A DNA stretch of 64,000 nt from Comamonas composti DSM 21721. Its GTDB lineage: Bacteria > Pseudomonadota > Gammaproteobacteria > Burkholderiales > Burkholderiaceae_C. Under the pieces are notes generated by a model, which saw nothing but the letters and a program-made list of their open reading frames with translations, ran no database searches and was not told the origin of the DNA. Positions 38,777 through 49,417 of the stretch are shown here, one piece after another; within the stretch, counting starts at the first letter, position 1, and each line of letters starts with the position of its first letter. The DNA lies in contig NZ_AUCQ01000001.1 of assembly GCF_000429845.1 (NCBI RefSeq), positions 284,647 to 348,646 of the forward strand, read 5' to 3'. The translations under genes and the position numbers were made by a program.

Positions 38777-39463
38777 ATGAAAAACATGGAATCCTCAGCC
38801 ACCAGTTACATCGTCGAACATCTAACCCGGGCGATTGTCGAGCACAAGCTTCTGCCAGGCACCAAGCTGGCCGAGCAAAAGCTGGCCGATCACTTTGGCG
38901 TCTCGCGCACACTGGTGCGCCAGGCCTTGTTCCAGCTCTCTCAAAACCGCCTGATCCGCCTGGAGCCTGCGCGCGGCGCCTTCGTGGCCACACCTTCGGT
39001 ACAAGAGGCACGCCAGGTGTTTGCAGTGCGCCGCATGCTCGAGGCCGAAATGGTGCGCGCCTTCATGGCCCAGCGCACATCGGCCAAGATGCGCAGGCTC
39101 AAGCAGCATGTGGCAGCCGAGAAGAAAGCCATGGAGCGCAACGATGTGGGCCAGCGCACCGAGCTGCTGGGCGACTTTCACGTGCGCATGGCCGAGCTCA
39201 TGGGCAACGAGGTCCTGGCCCAGTTGCTGGGCGAGCTGATCTCGCGCTGCGCGCTCATCACGCTCATGTACCAGAGCAGCAGCGCCGCAGAACACTCCCA
39301 CGAGGAGCACGCGCTGATCGTGGCCGCGCTGGCCGGCGACGATGTCGAGCATGCCGTGCGACTCATGCAGCAGCACCTGGTCCATGTGGAAGCCGGCCTG
39401 ACATTCGACCGGGACATGCCCAGCAGCGATTTATCCATGGCCTTGTCAAGTCTGACCCCATGA
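38777..39463 (+). CDS. GntR family regulator, FCD (FadR-type) subfamily
   Basis: A 228-residue regulator with an N-terminal winged helix (about residues 8-75, GVSRTLVRQALFQLSQNRLI) and an all-helical FCD ligand domain (about 85-215) carrying the metal-site pattern D..H (GDFHVRM) and later HEEH and HLVHVE. It probably responds to an intermediate of urate or allantoin breakdown. Its stop overlaps the puuE start as ATGA, so regulator and allantoinase are co-translated. The palindrome just upstream suggests autoregulation. Confidence 0.9.
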   Translation: MKNMESSATSYIVEHLTRAIVEHKLLPGTKLAEQKLADHFGVSRTLVRQALFQLSQNRLIRLEPARGAFVATPSVQEARQVFAVRRMLEAEMVRAFMAQRTSAKMRRLKQHVAAEKKAMERNDVGQRTELLGDFHVRMAELMGNEVLAQLLGELISRCALITLMYQSSSAAEHSHEEHALIVAALAGDDVEHAVRLMQQHLVHVEAGLTFDRDMPSSDLSMALSSLTP

Positions 39464-40419
39464 CCTACGACGCCACCGCACCCTATCCCCGTGATCTTGT
39501 TGGCTACGGCCGCCAACTGCCCCATGCCCAATGGCCGGGCCAGGCCCGCGTGGCCGTGCAGTTTGTACTGAACTACGAGGAAGGTGGCGAAAACCATGTG
39601 CTGCACGGCGATGCGGGCAGCGAGCAGTTTCTGTCCGAGCTGTTCAACCCGGCCGCCTACCCGGCCCGCCACATGAGCATGGATGGCATTTATGAATACG
39701 GCTCCCGCGCTGGCGTGTGGCGCATATTGCGCGAGTTTGAAAAACGCGGCCTGCCGCTGACCGTATTCGGCGTGGCCACGGCCTTGCAAAAACACCGCGA
39801 GCTGGCCCAGGCCTTTGACCAGTTGGGCCACGAGGTGGCCTGCCACGGTCTGAAGTGGATCCACTACCAGAACGTGCCCGAAGAAATCGAGCGTGCGCAC
39901 ATGGCGCAGTGCATGGAGATTTTTGCAGACCTCTACGGTCATGGGGGCGACCACGGCCTGGGCTGGTACACCGGCCGCGACAGCCCCAACAGCCACCGCC
40001 TGGTGGCCGATGACGGCCGCTTTGTCTACGACAGCGACTACTACGGCGACGACCTGCCCTTCTGGATGAAGCAGGAAAAAACCGATGGCAGCCTGCACCA
40101 CCAGCTCATCGTGCCCTATACGCTGGACGTGAACGATATGCGCTTTGCCCTGCCCCAGGGCTACTCGCATGCCGACCCGTTCTTCCAGTACATGAAGGAC
40201 AGCTTCGACACCCTGTATGCCGAGGGCGACCCCAGCGGGGACAACGCCCCCAAGATGATGAGCATAGGCATGCACTGCCGCCTGCTGGGCCGGCCCGGCC
40301 GCATCACGGCGCTGCAGCGCTTTCTGGACCATATCCAAAACCACAGCCAGGTCTGGGTGTGCCGCCGCATCGACCTGGCCCGCCACTGGGCCCAGCGCTT
40401 TCCCGCTCCGGCGATTTGA
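39460..40419 (+). CDS. puuE: Allantoinase PuuE
   Basis: A 319-residue metal-independent allantoinase of the polysaccharide deacetylase fold that converts allantoin to allantoate. Family marks: YPRDLVGYGRQLPHAQWPG at the start, FVLNYEEGGENHVLHGD, GHEVACHGLKWIHY, and WYTGRDSPNSHRLV. It is unrelated to the AllB amidohydrolase. The ATG at 39460 overlaps the GntR stop; a longer frame upstream is just the other frame of the GntR gene. uraD-allC follows after 64 bases. Confidence 0.95.
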   Translation: MTYDATAPYPRDLVGYGRQLPHAQWPGQARVAVQFVLNYEEGGENHVLHGDAGSEQFLSELFNPAAYPARHMSMDGIYEYGSRAGVWRILREFEKRGLPLTVFGVATALQKHRELAQAFDQLGHEVACHGLKWIHYQNVPEEIERAHMAQCMEIFADLYGHGGDHGLGWYTGRDSPNSHRLVADDGRFVYDSDYYGDDLPFWMKQEKTDGSLHHQLIVPYTLDVNDMRFALPQGYSHADPFFQYMKDSFDTLYAEGDPSGDNAPKMMSIGMHCRLLGRPGRITALQRFLDHIQNHSQVWVCRRIDLARHWAQRFPAPAI

Positions 40420-40425
40420 ATAAAA

Positions 40426-40472
40426 ACAGCCTCCAGCGCTTTCTACATAAGCGCTGAATGCTCATATTTTGA
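40426..40472. repeat. Degenerate family A repeat
   Basis: AACAGCCTCCAGCGCTTTCT and AAGCGCTGAATGCTCATATT form a weak inverted repeat in the space between puuE and the uraD-allC gene. Confidence 0.45.
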
Positions 40473-40483
40473 TAGGAGACACC

Positions 40484-42337
40484 ATGGCTTTGACCCTGGA
40501 ACAACTGAACGCTGCGCCCGCAGAACAGGCCGTGGCCCTGCTCGATGGCCTGTACGAACATTCCCCCTGGATTGCCGCCGCCGCGCTGGCCCAGCGCCCC
40601 TTCCAATCGCTGGCCCATCTCAAACACGCCATGGTGCAGGTGCTGGCCCAGGCCTCGGCACAGTCGCAGCTGGAGCTGATCCGCGCCCACCCGGAGCTGG
40701 CGGGCAAGGCCATGGTGGCCCAGGCACTCACGGCCGAATCCACCAATGAGCAGAACAAGGCCGGGCTGACGGCCTGCACGCCCGAGGAGTTCGCCCGCAT
40801 CCAGCAGCTCAACGCAGACTACAACGCCCGCTTTGGTTTCCCCTTCATCCTGGCCGTGCGCGGCCCGCGCGGTACAGGCCTGGCCAAGCAGGAGATCATC
40901 GACAGCTTTGCGCGCCGCCTGGCCAACCACCCCGACTTTGAACGCGCCGAGGCGCTGCGCAACATCCACCGCATTGCCGAAATCCGCCTGAACGACAAGT
41001 TCGACTACGAGCCCGTACTGGGCCATGACGTGTGGGACTGGCAGGAAAAACTCAGCGCCCACACCGACCCTGGCTACGCCGAGCTGGGCCAGCTCACCGT
41101 CACCTACCTCACCGATGCCCACCGCGCCTGTGCCCAGCGCATCAGCCACTGGATGCGCGACTGCGGCTTTGACGAGGTCGAAATCGACGCCGTGGGCAAT
41201 GTGGTGGGCCGCTACCACCCCGCTCCACCCGACGATAACGGCGCAGCGCCGGGCCGCCCCAAGCAAGCCGCGGCCCCCTCGGGGGGCAGCGCAGCACACG
41301 AAGTGGCAAGCGTGGGGGCGCGTTACCTGCTCACCGGCAGCCATTACGACACCGTGCGCAACGGTGGCAAATACGACGGCCGCCTGGGCATCTTCGTGCC
41401 CATGGCCTGCGTGCGCGAGCTGCACCGCGCCGGCAAGCGCCTGCCTTTTGGCATTGAAGTCGTGGGCTTTGCCGAGGAGGAAGGCCAGCGCTACAAGGCC
41501 ACCTTCCTGGGCTCGGGCGCGCTGATTGGCGACTTCAAGCCCGAATGGCTGGACCAGCAGGATGCCGACGGCATCACCATGCGCGAAGCCATGCAACACG
41601 CTGGCCTGTGCATAGACGACATTCCCAAGCTGCAGCGCGATCCGGCCCGCTACCTGGGCTTTATCGAGGTGCATATCGAACAAGGCCCGGTGCTCAACGA
41701 GCTGGACATTCCCCTGGGCGTGGTCACCTCCATCAATGGCGGCGTGCGCTACAGCTGCACCATGCTGGGCACAGCCAGCCACGCCGGCACCACCCCCATG
41801 AACCGCCGCCGCGACGCGGCCCTGGGCGTGGCCGAGCTGGGCCTGTACATGGAGCAGCGCGCTGCACAAGACGGTGACAGCGTGGCCACCATAGGTATGC
41901 TGCAAGTGCCCAATGGTTCCATCAATGTGGTGCCGGGCCGCTGCCTGTTCAGCATGGACATGCGCGCGCCCACCGATGCCCAACGCGATGCCCTGGTCCA
42001 GGACGTGCTGGCCAAGCTGGAAGAAATCGCCCAGCGCCGCGGCCTGCAATACCAGACCGAGCTGGCCATGCAAGCCGCCGCCGCACCCAGCGCTCCGGCC
42101 TGGCAGGCCCGCTGGGAAAAAGCCGTGAGCGCCCTGGGCGTGCCACTGCACCGCATGCCCAGCGGCGCCGGCCACGACGCCATGAAGCTGCATGAAATCA
42201 TGCCCCAGGCCATGCTGTTCACCCGCGGGCTGAACAGCGGCATCAGCCACAACCCGCTGGAATCCACCACCAGCGACGATATGCAGCTGGCCGTTGACGC
42301 CTTCAGCCATGTGCTGGAGCAGCTGGCTTCCGAATAA
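40484..42337 (+). CDS. Bifunctional OHCU decarboxylase / allantoate amidohydrolase (UraD-AllC fusion)
   Basis: A 617-residue fusion. Residues 1-165 are the OHCU decarboxylase, with the catalytic His in AHPELAGKAM (His69) and FGFPFILAVRG. Residues about 180-610 are an M20-type allantoate amidohydrolase, with the metal motif TGSHYDTVRNGGKYDGRLG, the catalytic GFAEEEGQRY, IEQGPVLNE, and SGAGHDAMKLHE near the end. The fusion joins two non-adjacent steps: formation of S-allantoin and release of ammonia from allantoate, with PuuE acting in between. TAGGAG precedes ATG 40484. Between the conserved GNVVGRY and RYLLTGSHYDT lies an unusual stretch of about 30 residues encoded by a repeat element (41248-41319). 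Confidence 0.93.
   Translation: MALTLEQLNAAPAEQAVALLDGLYEHSPWIAAAALAQRPFQSLAHLKHAMVQVLAQASAQSQLELIRAHPELAGKAMVAQALTAESTNEQNKAGLTACTPEEFARIQQLNADYNARFGFPFILAVRGPRGTGLAKQEIIDSFARRLANHPDFERAEALRNIHRIAEIRLNDKFDYEPVLGHDVWDWQEKLSAHTDPGYAELGQLTVTYLTDAHRACAQRISHWMRDCGFDEVEIDAVGNVVGRYHPAPPDDNGAAPGRPKQAAAPSGGSAAHEVASVGARYLLTGSHYDTVRNGGKYDGRLGIFVPMACVRELHRAGKRLPFGIEVVGFAEEEGQRYKATFLGSGALIGDFKPEWLDQQDADGITMREAMQHAGLCIDDIPKLQRDPARYLGFIEVHIEQGPVLNELDIPLGVVTSINGGVRYSCTMLGTASHAGTTPMNRRRDAALGVAELGLYMEQRAAQDGDSVATIGMLQVPNGSINVVPGRCLFSMDMRAPTDAQRDALVQDVLAKLEEIAQRRGLQYQTELAMQAAAAPSAPAWQARWEKAVSALGVPLHRMPSGAGHDAMKLHEIMPQAMLFTRGLNSGISHNPLESTTSDDMQLAVDAFSHVLEQLASE
41248..41319 (-). repeat. Repeat family B element inside a coding region
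   Basis: A 72-base block with the palindrome CCCCCTCGGGGGG and GGGCCGCCCC lies in frame in the uraD-allC gene, adding about 24 codons. Its reverse complement shares the GGGGCGGCCC core with the intergenic copies at 43640-43790 and 61865-61985. Confidence 0.75.
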
Positions 42338-42362
42338 ATACCGCAGACAAGAGACACACACC

Positions 42363-43637
42363 ATGACCCCCAACCGCCAAGCCACCTATGCCGCACTGGA
42401 CGCCTGGATCGACCAGCATTTCGACGAGCAGGTGCAGTTTCTGCAGGCCCTGGTGCAAGTGCCCACCGATACGCCACCGGGCAACAACGCCCCCCATGCC
42501 GAGCGCACGGCCGCGCTCATCCAGGCCTTTGGCTTTGATGCCGAAAAGCATGTGGTGCCCGCGCAAGAGGTCAAGGACTACGGCATGGAGTCCATCACCA
42601 ACCTCATCGTGCGTCGCCCCTACGGCCAGCCCGGCAGCGGCAAGACCATTGCCCTGAACGCCCACGGCGATGTGGTGCCCCCGGGTGAAGGCTGGAGCAA
42701 AGACCCCTATGGCGCACTGATTGAAGACGGCAAGATGTATGGCCGCGCCACGGCCGTGAGCAAGAGCGACTTTTCCACCTTCACCTTTGCCGTGCGTGCG
42801 CTGGAGGCCGTGGCCAAACCTGCCAAGGGCGCGGTGGAGCTGCACTTCACCTACGACGAGGAGTTTGGCGGTGAACTGGGCCCGGGCTGGCTGCTGAAAA
42901 AAGGCCTGACCCAACCCGACCTGATGGTGGCCGCAGGCTTTAGCTACGAAGTGGTCACCGCCCACAACGGCTGCCTGCAGATGGAAGTCACCGTGCACGG
43001 CAAGATGGCCCATGCCGCCGTGCCCCACACCGGGGTCGACGCCCTGCAAGGCGCCGTGGCCATCATGAACGCGCTATATGCCGAGAACGCAAAGTACCAG
43101 CAGATCACGTCCAAGGTGCCGGGCATCAAGCACCCCTATCTCAATATCGGCCGCATCGAGGGCGGCACCAACACCAATGTCATCCCCGGCAAGGTGGTGC
43201 TGAAGCTGGACCGCCGCATGATCCCCGAGGAGAACCCCGCCGAGGTCGAAGCCAGCATCCGCGCCGTGATCGCCCAGGCTGTGGAGGGCTTCAACCAGCA
43301 GCGCGGCTACAGCGGTGAAGACGCGGTGCGCGTGGACATCAAGCGCCTGCTGCTGGCCAACGCCATGACGCCACTGCCCGGCAATGCCCCGCTGGTGGAC
43401 GCCATCCAGGCCCATGGCGAAGCCGTGTTTGGCGAAATACCCCCCGCTGTGGGCACGCCGCTGTACACCGATGTGCGCCTGTATGTGGAGCGCGGCATTC
43501 CCGGTGTGATCTATGGCGCCGGCCCCCGCAGCGTGCTGGAGTCCCATGCCAAGCGCGCCGACGAGCGCCTGGAGCTGGAAGACCTGCGCCGCGCCACCAA
43601 GGTGGTGGCGCGCTCGCTGGTGGACTGGCTGGAGTAA
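42363..43637 (+). CDS. M20 family metallohydrolase (ArgE/DapE type)
   Basis: A 424-residue zinc amidohydrolase. Motifs: LNAHGDVVPPGEGW (metal His and Asp), a modified GRATAVSKSD, and TYDEEFGGELG (catalytic Glu pair), plus the dimerisation domain VTVHGKMAHAAVPHTGVDA. It follows uraD-allC by 25 bases, so it is probably the last gene of the operon. In this place it could act on a later ureido compound of the pathway (ureidoglycolate), but it could also be a peptidase or deacylase. The start ATG at 42363 is the first codon after the ribosome site AGAGACACACC. Confidence 0.82.
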   Translation: MTPNRQATYAALDAWIDQHFDEQVQFLQALVQVPTDTPPGNNAPHAERTAALIQAFGFDAEKHVVPAQEVKDYGMESITNLIVRRPYGQPGSGKTIALNAHGDVVPPGEGWSKDPYGALIEDGKMYGRATAVSKSDFSTFTFAVRALEAVAKPAKGAVELHFTYDEEFGGELGPGWLLKKGLTQPDLMVAAGFSYEVVTAHNGCLQMEVTVHGKMAHAAVPHTGVDALQGAVAIMNALYAENAKYQQITSKVPGIKHPYLNIGRIEGGTNTNVIPGKVVLKLDRRMIPEENPAEVEASIRAVIAQAVEGFNQQRGYSGEDAVRVDIKRLLLANAMTPLPGNAPLVDAIQAHGEAVFGEIPPAVGTPLYTDVRLYVERGIPGVIYGAGPRSVLESHAKRADERLELEDLRRATKVVARSLVDWLE

Positions 43638-43639
43638 TG

Positions 43640-43790
43640 GGAACACCCCCCTGAGGCGCTGCGCGCCTTCCCCCCGCTCTTCGCTCGCTACGCTCGCGGG
43701 CAGGGGGACGCTGCCAGCGCGGCGGGGCGGCCCTTGCGCGGCAGCCCTGACCTTGGGGCGCGCCAGTTTCAAGTGCTGCGCTCCTGACCT
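43640..43790 (+). repeat. Intergenic repeat family B (GGGGCGGCCC)
   Basis: G/C-rich palindromic blocks are present, with CGGCGGGGCGGCCCTTGCGC at their centre. This fills most of the gap between the M20 gene and the convergent AraC gene. Confidence 0.65.
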
Positions 43791-43805
43791 TGTCCTTTTT
43801 GCTTT

Positions 43806-43850
43806 TCCCCCTCTCCCGCTTGCGGGAGAGGGTTGGGGTGAGGGCTGCCC
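43806..43850. repeat. REP-like palindrome CCCTCTCCCGC / GCGGGAGAGGG
   Basis: The stem CCCTCTCCCGC-TT-GCGGGAGAGGG is followed by TTGGGGTGAGGGC. This is a widely seen REP-type sequence in proteobacteria. It can also terminate transcription between the convergent genes. Confidence 0.75.
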
Positions 43851-43924
43851 CACCAAAGCCCAGCAAACGCTGAGTCTGTCTGCATGGCTGGCTCACATGG
43901 CAGGAGCGCCGTAGTCCCTTCAGC

Positions 43925-44728
43925 TCACCCGGCCGCAGCCTGCTGCTGCAATCGATAGGCTGCGGGTGTGCTGCCAAAAGTACGCCGAAACAGGCTGATA
44001 TAGCTGCTGACGCTGGCATAGCCCAGGTCCAGCGCAATGGCGGTGATGCTCTGGCCCTCGGCCAGCATTTCCAGCGAGCGCAGCAGGCGCACGCGCTGGC
44101 GCCAGGTACTGAAGTTAAAGCCGGTCTCGCTCACAAACCTGCGGCTGAGCGTGCGCGTGCTGAGCGCCCCCCAGCTGGCCCAGGCCTCGATATCGCGTGC
44201 ATCGGCCGGGTCGGCGATCAAGGCCTTGGCAATGCGCAGCAAGCGGGCATCACGCGGCAGGGGCAGGCCAAAGGCTTCTATGGGCAGATGGCGGATTTCA
44301 TCCAGGATCACGGCGCAAATATGCTGGTGTGCAGCACTGTGCGCCAATGCGGCGTCGGGCGTTGCACTGGCCAGGCGCAGCACGGCTTCACGCAGCAGGC
44401 CGGAGATGCGGATGGTGCAGGGCTGCTGGGGCAGGTCGGCGCAGGCAGGCTCGGCCACATAGGCACTCCAGCCATGGTAGGGCCCATAGGAGCGGCCCGC
44501 GTGCACATGGTGGGGCGGCAGCCAGACCGCGTGAATGGCGGGCACCATCCAGACCGCATCCTCCACCTGCACGGAAATCAGGCCCTTGAGCGAGCCGAAC
44601 AGCTGGCCACGCGCATGCTGGTGTGGCTCGGACGACAACTCTTTTTCCTGCCAACGGGTGGCGGCAATCACACAGGGCCCCTCGGCGGAATCGATGTACT
44701 GGCCCAGTTCGAGGAAAAGATCAGACAT
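43925..44728 (-). CDS. AraC family transcriptional regulator
   Basis: A 267-residue regulator with an N-terminal cupin-like domain (about residues 15-100, EPHQHARGQLFGSLKGLISVQ) and a C-terminal AraC domain (about 165-262) with LSTRTLSRRFVSETGFNFS and LDLGYASVSSYISLFRRTFG. It is divergent from a flavin-dependent PPOX-fold protein, with 94 bases between, and so probably regulates it. Ligand unknown. Confidence 0.88.
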   Translation of the reverse strand: MSDLFLELGQYIDSAEGPCVIAATRWQEKELSSEPHQHARGQLFGSLKGLISVQVEDAVWMVPAIHAVWLPPHHVHAGRSYGPYHGWSAYVAEPACADLPQQPCTIRISGLLREAVLRLASATPDAALAHSAAHQHICAVILDEIRHLPIEAFGLPLPRDARLLRIAKALIADPADARDIEAWASWGALSTRTLSRRFVSETGFNFSTWRQRVRLLRSLEMLAEGQSITAIALDLGYASVSSYISLFRRTFGSTPAAYRLQQQAAAG

Positions 44729-44822
44729 GGCGGATTTTCATTGTTTCTTGGCTTGAAAATTCTATAGCCGCCAAACCTTGGCGTCTTAAGCTGCAGACAT
44801 CCCCCTCGCACAAGGTTTTCCC

Positions 44823-45488
44823 ATGTCTTCAGCCCCCTCTTCTTCCCAGCATCTGCAGCCCGACGGCCCACGGGCCATCGACCTGGACAGTCTCTATCAG
44901 CCGCCCACGGAGCGCATCCAGCAAGGCGTGCTTGACCGGCTGTATGACTTTCACCGCAGCTACCTGGCCCAGGCCCGGTTTTTCTGCCTGGCCACCGGCG
45001 ATGGCTGCGGCCTGGATGCCTCTCCGCGCGGTGGCCCAGCGGGCTTTGTCCAGGTGCTGGATGCCCACACCCTGGCCTTCGCGGACTGGCCGGGCAACAA
45101 CCGCATCGCATCGCTGCGCAATCTGCAAAGCGACAGCCGCCTGGCCATGCTGTTTCTGTTTCCCGGCCTGGACGTCTTTTTGCGCATCAACGGCCAAGGC
45201 CGCATCTCCACCGATAGCGAGTTGCTCGAGAGCTTGGGCGAAGCCGGCAAAACGCCCAAGGCAGCCACCGTGGTGCGCATCGATGAGGTGCTGTTTCACT
45301 GTGGCCGCGCCGTCAACCGGGCCCAGCTCTGGCAGGCCGATGCCCAGCTGGGCCGCAGCGACCTGCCCAGTGTGGGCCAGGTCATGGCGGCCATGGGCAA
45401 GCTGCGCGGCGAGGCCGAGCCCAGCAGCAGCGAGGTGACGCAGGCCGATGCCCACTACGCGCACGCCATGCGCCACGCGCTCTATTGA
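44823..45488 (+). CDS. Pyridoxamine 5'-phosphate oxidase-fold flavoprotein
   Basis: A 221-residue protein of the PPOX/FMN-binding split-barrel group (MSMEG_1061-like). The blocks FFCLATGDGCGLDASPRGGPAGFVQ, FADWPGNNRIASLRNL and LFPGLDVFLRINGQG are the usual FMN-binding parts. It is likely to use FMN or F420-like cofactor in a redox or binding role. The divergent AraC gene is the only clear functional link. Ends 37 bases before a permease remnant. Confidence 0.8.
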   Translation: MSSAPSSSQHLQPDGPRAIDLDSLYQPPTERIQQGVLDRLYDFHRSYLAQARFFCLATGDGCGLDASPRGGPAGFVQVLDAHTLAFADWPGNNRIASLRNLQSDSRLAMLFLFPGLDVFLRINGQGRISTDSELLESLGEAGKTPKAATVVRIDEVLFHCGRAVNRAQLWQADAQLGRSDLPSVGQVMAAMGKLRGEAEPSSSEVTQADAHYAHAMRHALY

Positions 45489-45524
45489 GCCCCACGCAAC
45501 CGGCACACCGCTTGCCGGGGTGAA

Positions 45525-45832
45525 GAACCGCCGGACCTGCTGCCCAGGATGGCGGCCCTGATGATGTTCGGCATGATGCCAACCACCGGCATCCGCATCT
45601 TCCAGACGGTGGATTTCCAACACAAACGCAACCAGGCCATGATGGTGGCCATGTCGATTGGCGTGGGCATGCACCCCCGGTGGCCCCGAGTTTCCATCCG
45701 TGGATGTCCCACGCTCTTCATCCACTGATCGAATCCGGTATTCTCTTGGCCTCGCTTTGCGCCGTGCTGCTGAATATGTTCTTCAACGGCACGCGTGGCG
45801 ATAACCAAGCTGCCATCCGTGCTGCACGCTAG
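45525..45832 (+). pseudogene. Purine/xanthine permease (NCS2) remnant
   Basis: The C-terminal part of a nucleobase:cation symporter-2 is readable in two frames. The first gives DLLPRMAAL joined directly to MMFGMMPTTGIRIFQTVDFQ and MMVAMSIGVGM; the usual stretch between MAAL and MFGM is missing. Near 45669-45678 the frame shifts and continues as HPLIESGILLASLCAVLLNM and FFNGTRGDNQAAIRAAR with a stop at 45830-45832. The whole N-terminal part of the protein is absent. It is a decayed transporter in a purine catabolic region, and its terminator (45897-45929) is still present. Confidence 0.82.
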
Positions 45833-45896
45833 GCCGACGCCCACTGAGGCCCAAGACCTGTCTGCAGCCCCCTGCCCGGCCACCGCCGGGCGTGCG

Positions 45897-45929
45897 CCCC
45901 CTGGACGACACCGCTTTCCAGGGGGTTTT
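45897..45929 (+). terminator. Rho-independent terminator after the permease remnant
   Basis: CCCCCTGGA / TCCAGGGGG with an 11-base loop is followed by TTTT. Confidence 0.8.
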
Positions 45930-46047
45930 GGCGTGTTGATCCCGTACAAGTCAATATCTGCTGCCTGATGAAACCGTACTTTGGTTTGAGCCCGATAGTC
46001 ATCAGGTAAGCTTCCTGTCAGCTCCGATTTTTCGTTGAGATTTCCGT

Positions 46048-48345
<2,298 letters not shown>

Positions 48346-48401
48346 GCCTGGCGGAGCCGACGCGCCCCAAGAAGCGCGCCGGCGTTCGCCCTCCAAGATC
48401 C

Positions 48402-48426
48402 AGGGCGCCCTTGTGGCGCCCTTTTT
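48402..48426 (+). terminator. Rho-independent terminator of maeB
   Basis: AGGGCGCC-CTTGT-GGCGCCCT is followed by TTTT. Confidence 0.88.
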
Positions 48427-48638
48427 CATGCAGGCCTCGCCCAGAAAGGGGCTGACATCAGTATCAAAAACAAAGCGGCTTGCGCGCGCCCATATTGAAC
48501 TCCAAGCCAAAAACGACCCAGAATCCAATAGAATCAAGCGCTTGGCGCTCATATTCTTGATGATTCAGCCTCTATCGCAAGCCTGGTAACCAAGGATGGA
48601 GCAAAAGGCCTCCAAGCCCGGCTAAAATACGCAGCTTC

Positions 48639-48728
48639 GGAGGTTTGGGTGAGTGGTTTAAACCAGCAGTCTTGAAAACTGCCGAAGGAGTGATCCTTCC
48701 GTGAGTTCGAATCTCACAGCCTCCGCCA
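48639..48728 (+). tRNA. tRNA-Ser (anticodon UGA), CCA encoded
   Basis: A 90-base tRNA with the acceptor stem GGAGGTT / AGCCTCC, discriminator G and an encoded CCA, D-arm GTGAGTGGTTTAAACC, anticodon loop TCTTGAAAA with TGA, a long class II variable arm, and the T-loop GTTCGAATC. The long arm and anticodon identify serine. A TAAAAT element at 48623-48628 is a possible -10 box. Confidence 0.95.
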
Positions 48729-48736
48729 TATCAAGG

Positions 48737-48773
48737 TCCCGCAACGTGTCACAACGTCGCGGGATTTTCTTTT
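48737..48773 (+). terminator. Terminator after tRNA-Ser
   Basis: TCCCGC / GCGGGA, with a further partial stem inside, is followed by TTTTCTTTT. Confidence 0.75.
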
Positions 48774-48921
48774 CCCCCTCTGTGAAGGCTGACTTCTTGT
48801 CCCGGCTTGTGTCGTGAGATGCATTGTCATCTCATGTTTTGCGGGTACTTTTGTTGGTGGTTTGATGTACCAACCAAGGCCGATACCAACACTATCCGCC
48901 TGAGCCGTCACATGGCGCTTT

Positions 48922-49377
48922 TTACGACCTTGCCCTCGGATTCCGTATCCCATGCAATTGCAAAAAGCTCTTTGCCTGCCCACGGGCAACCGTGCGGTCC
49001 TCGACCACCACCATGGGGAAGCCGTACATTTTCTTCACTGTTTCCAAGCGTCCTTCCAGTAATGCACGCAACGCAGGCTCTGCCGTTATGTACAGATAGC
49101 CACGGCAGTGCTGGCGCAAATCTGCCTTGCGCTGCTTGATCCACACCACTGAGCGTTTCTCGTCTTCGTGGGGTTCGTCATCATGGTCATGGCTGGGGGG
49201 GATCCAGGCCATCACAAACGCCTGCTTCAGCGCCAGGATCGCATCCAGCGAATCCAAGATCCGTGAGACACGATCAGGCTCATTGAGCTCGGGAAAACGG
49301 CCATACACCAATGGCCATTCGCTGGCATCGAACAATGTGGCGTCCAGGCCAGGGATAGAGAATTCAGGTTTTGTCAT
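48922..49377 (-). CDS. Hypothetical protein in the siderophore-uptake unit
   Basis: A 151-residue protein with no family I recognise. It starts MTKPEFSIPGLDATLFDASE and has an acidic/His patch HDHDDEPHEDE near residue 65-75 and no signal peptide or membrane segment. Codon use follows that of the neighbouring iron-uptake genes (less G/C at third positions than flanking DNA). It is 40 bases downstream of the MFS gene on the same strand and so is probably the last gene of the operon. An alternative ATG lies one codon upstream (49380). Function unknown; a cytoplasmic role after siderophore import is one guess. Confidence 0.65.
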   Translation of the reverse strand: MTKPEFSIPGLDATLFDASEWPLVYGRFPELNEPDRVSRILDSLDAILALKQAFVMAWIPPSHDHDDEPHEDEKRSVVWIKQRKADLRQHCRGYLYITAEPALRALLEGRLETVKKMYGFPMVVVEDRTVARGQAKSFLQLHGIRNPRARS

Positions 49378-49417
49378 CATTGAAAATGGAAAAATCACGC
49401 CAAAACGGCGAGAAGGT

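Noticed and set aside
48846-48921. An intact integrase next to tRNA-Ser
   Set aside because: Only a dozen residues resemble the N-terminus of a tRNA-targeting integrase; no integrase body follows.
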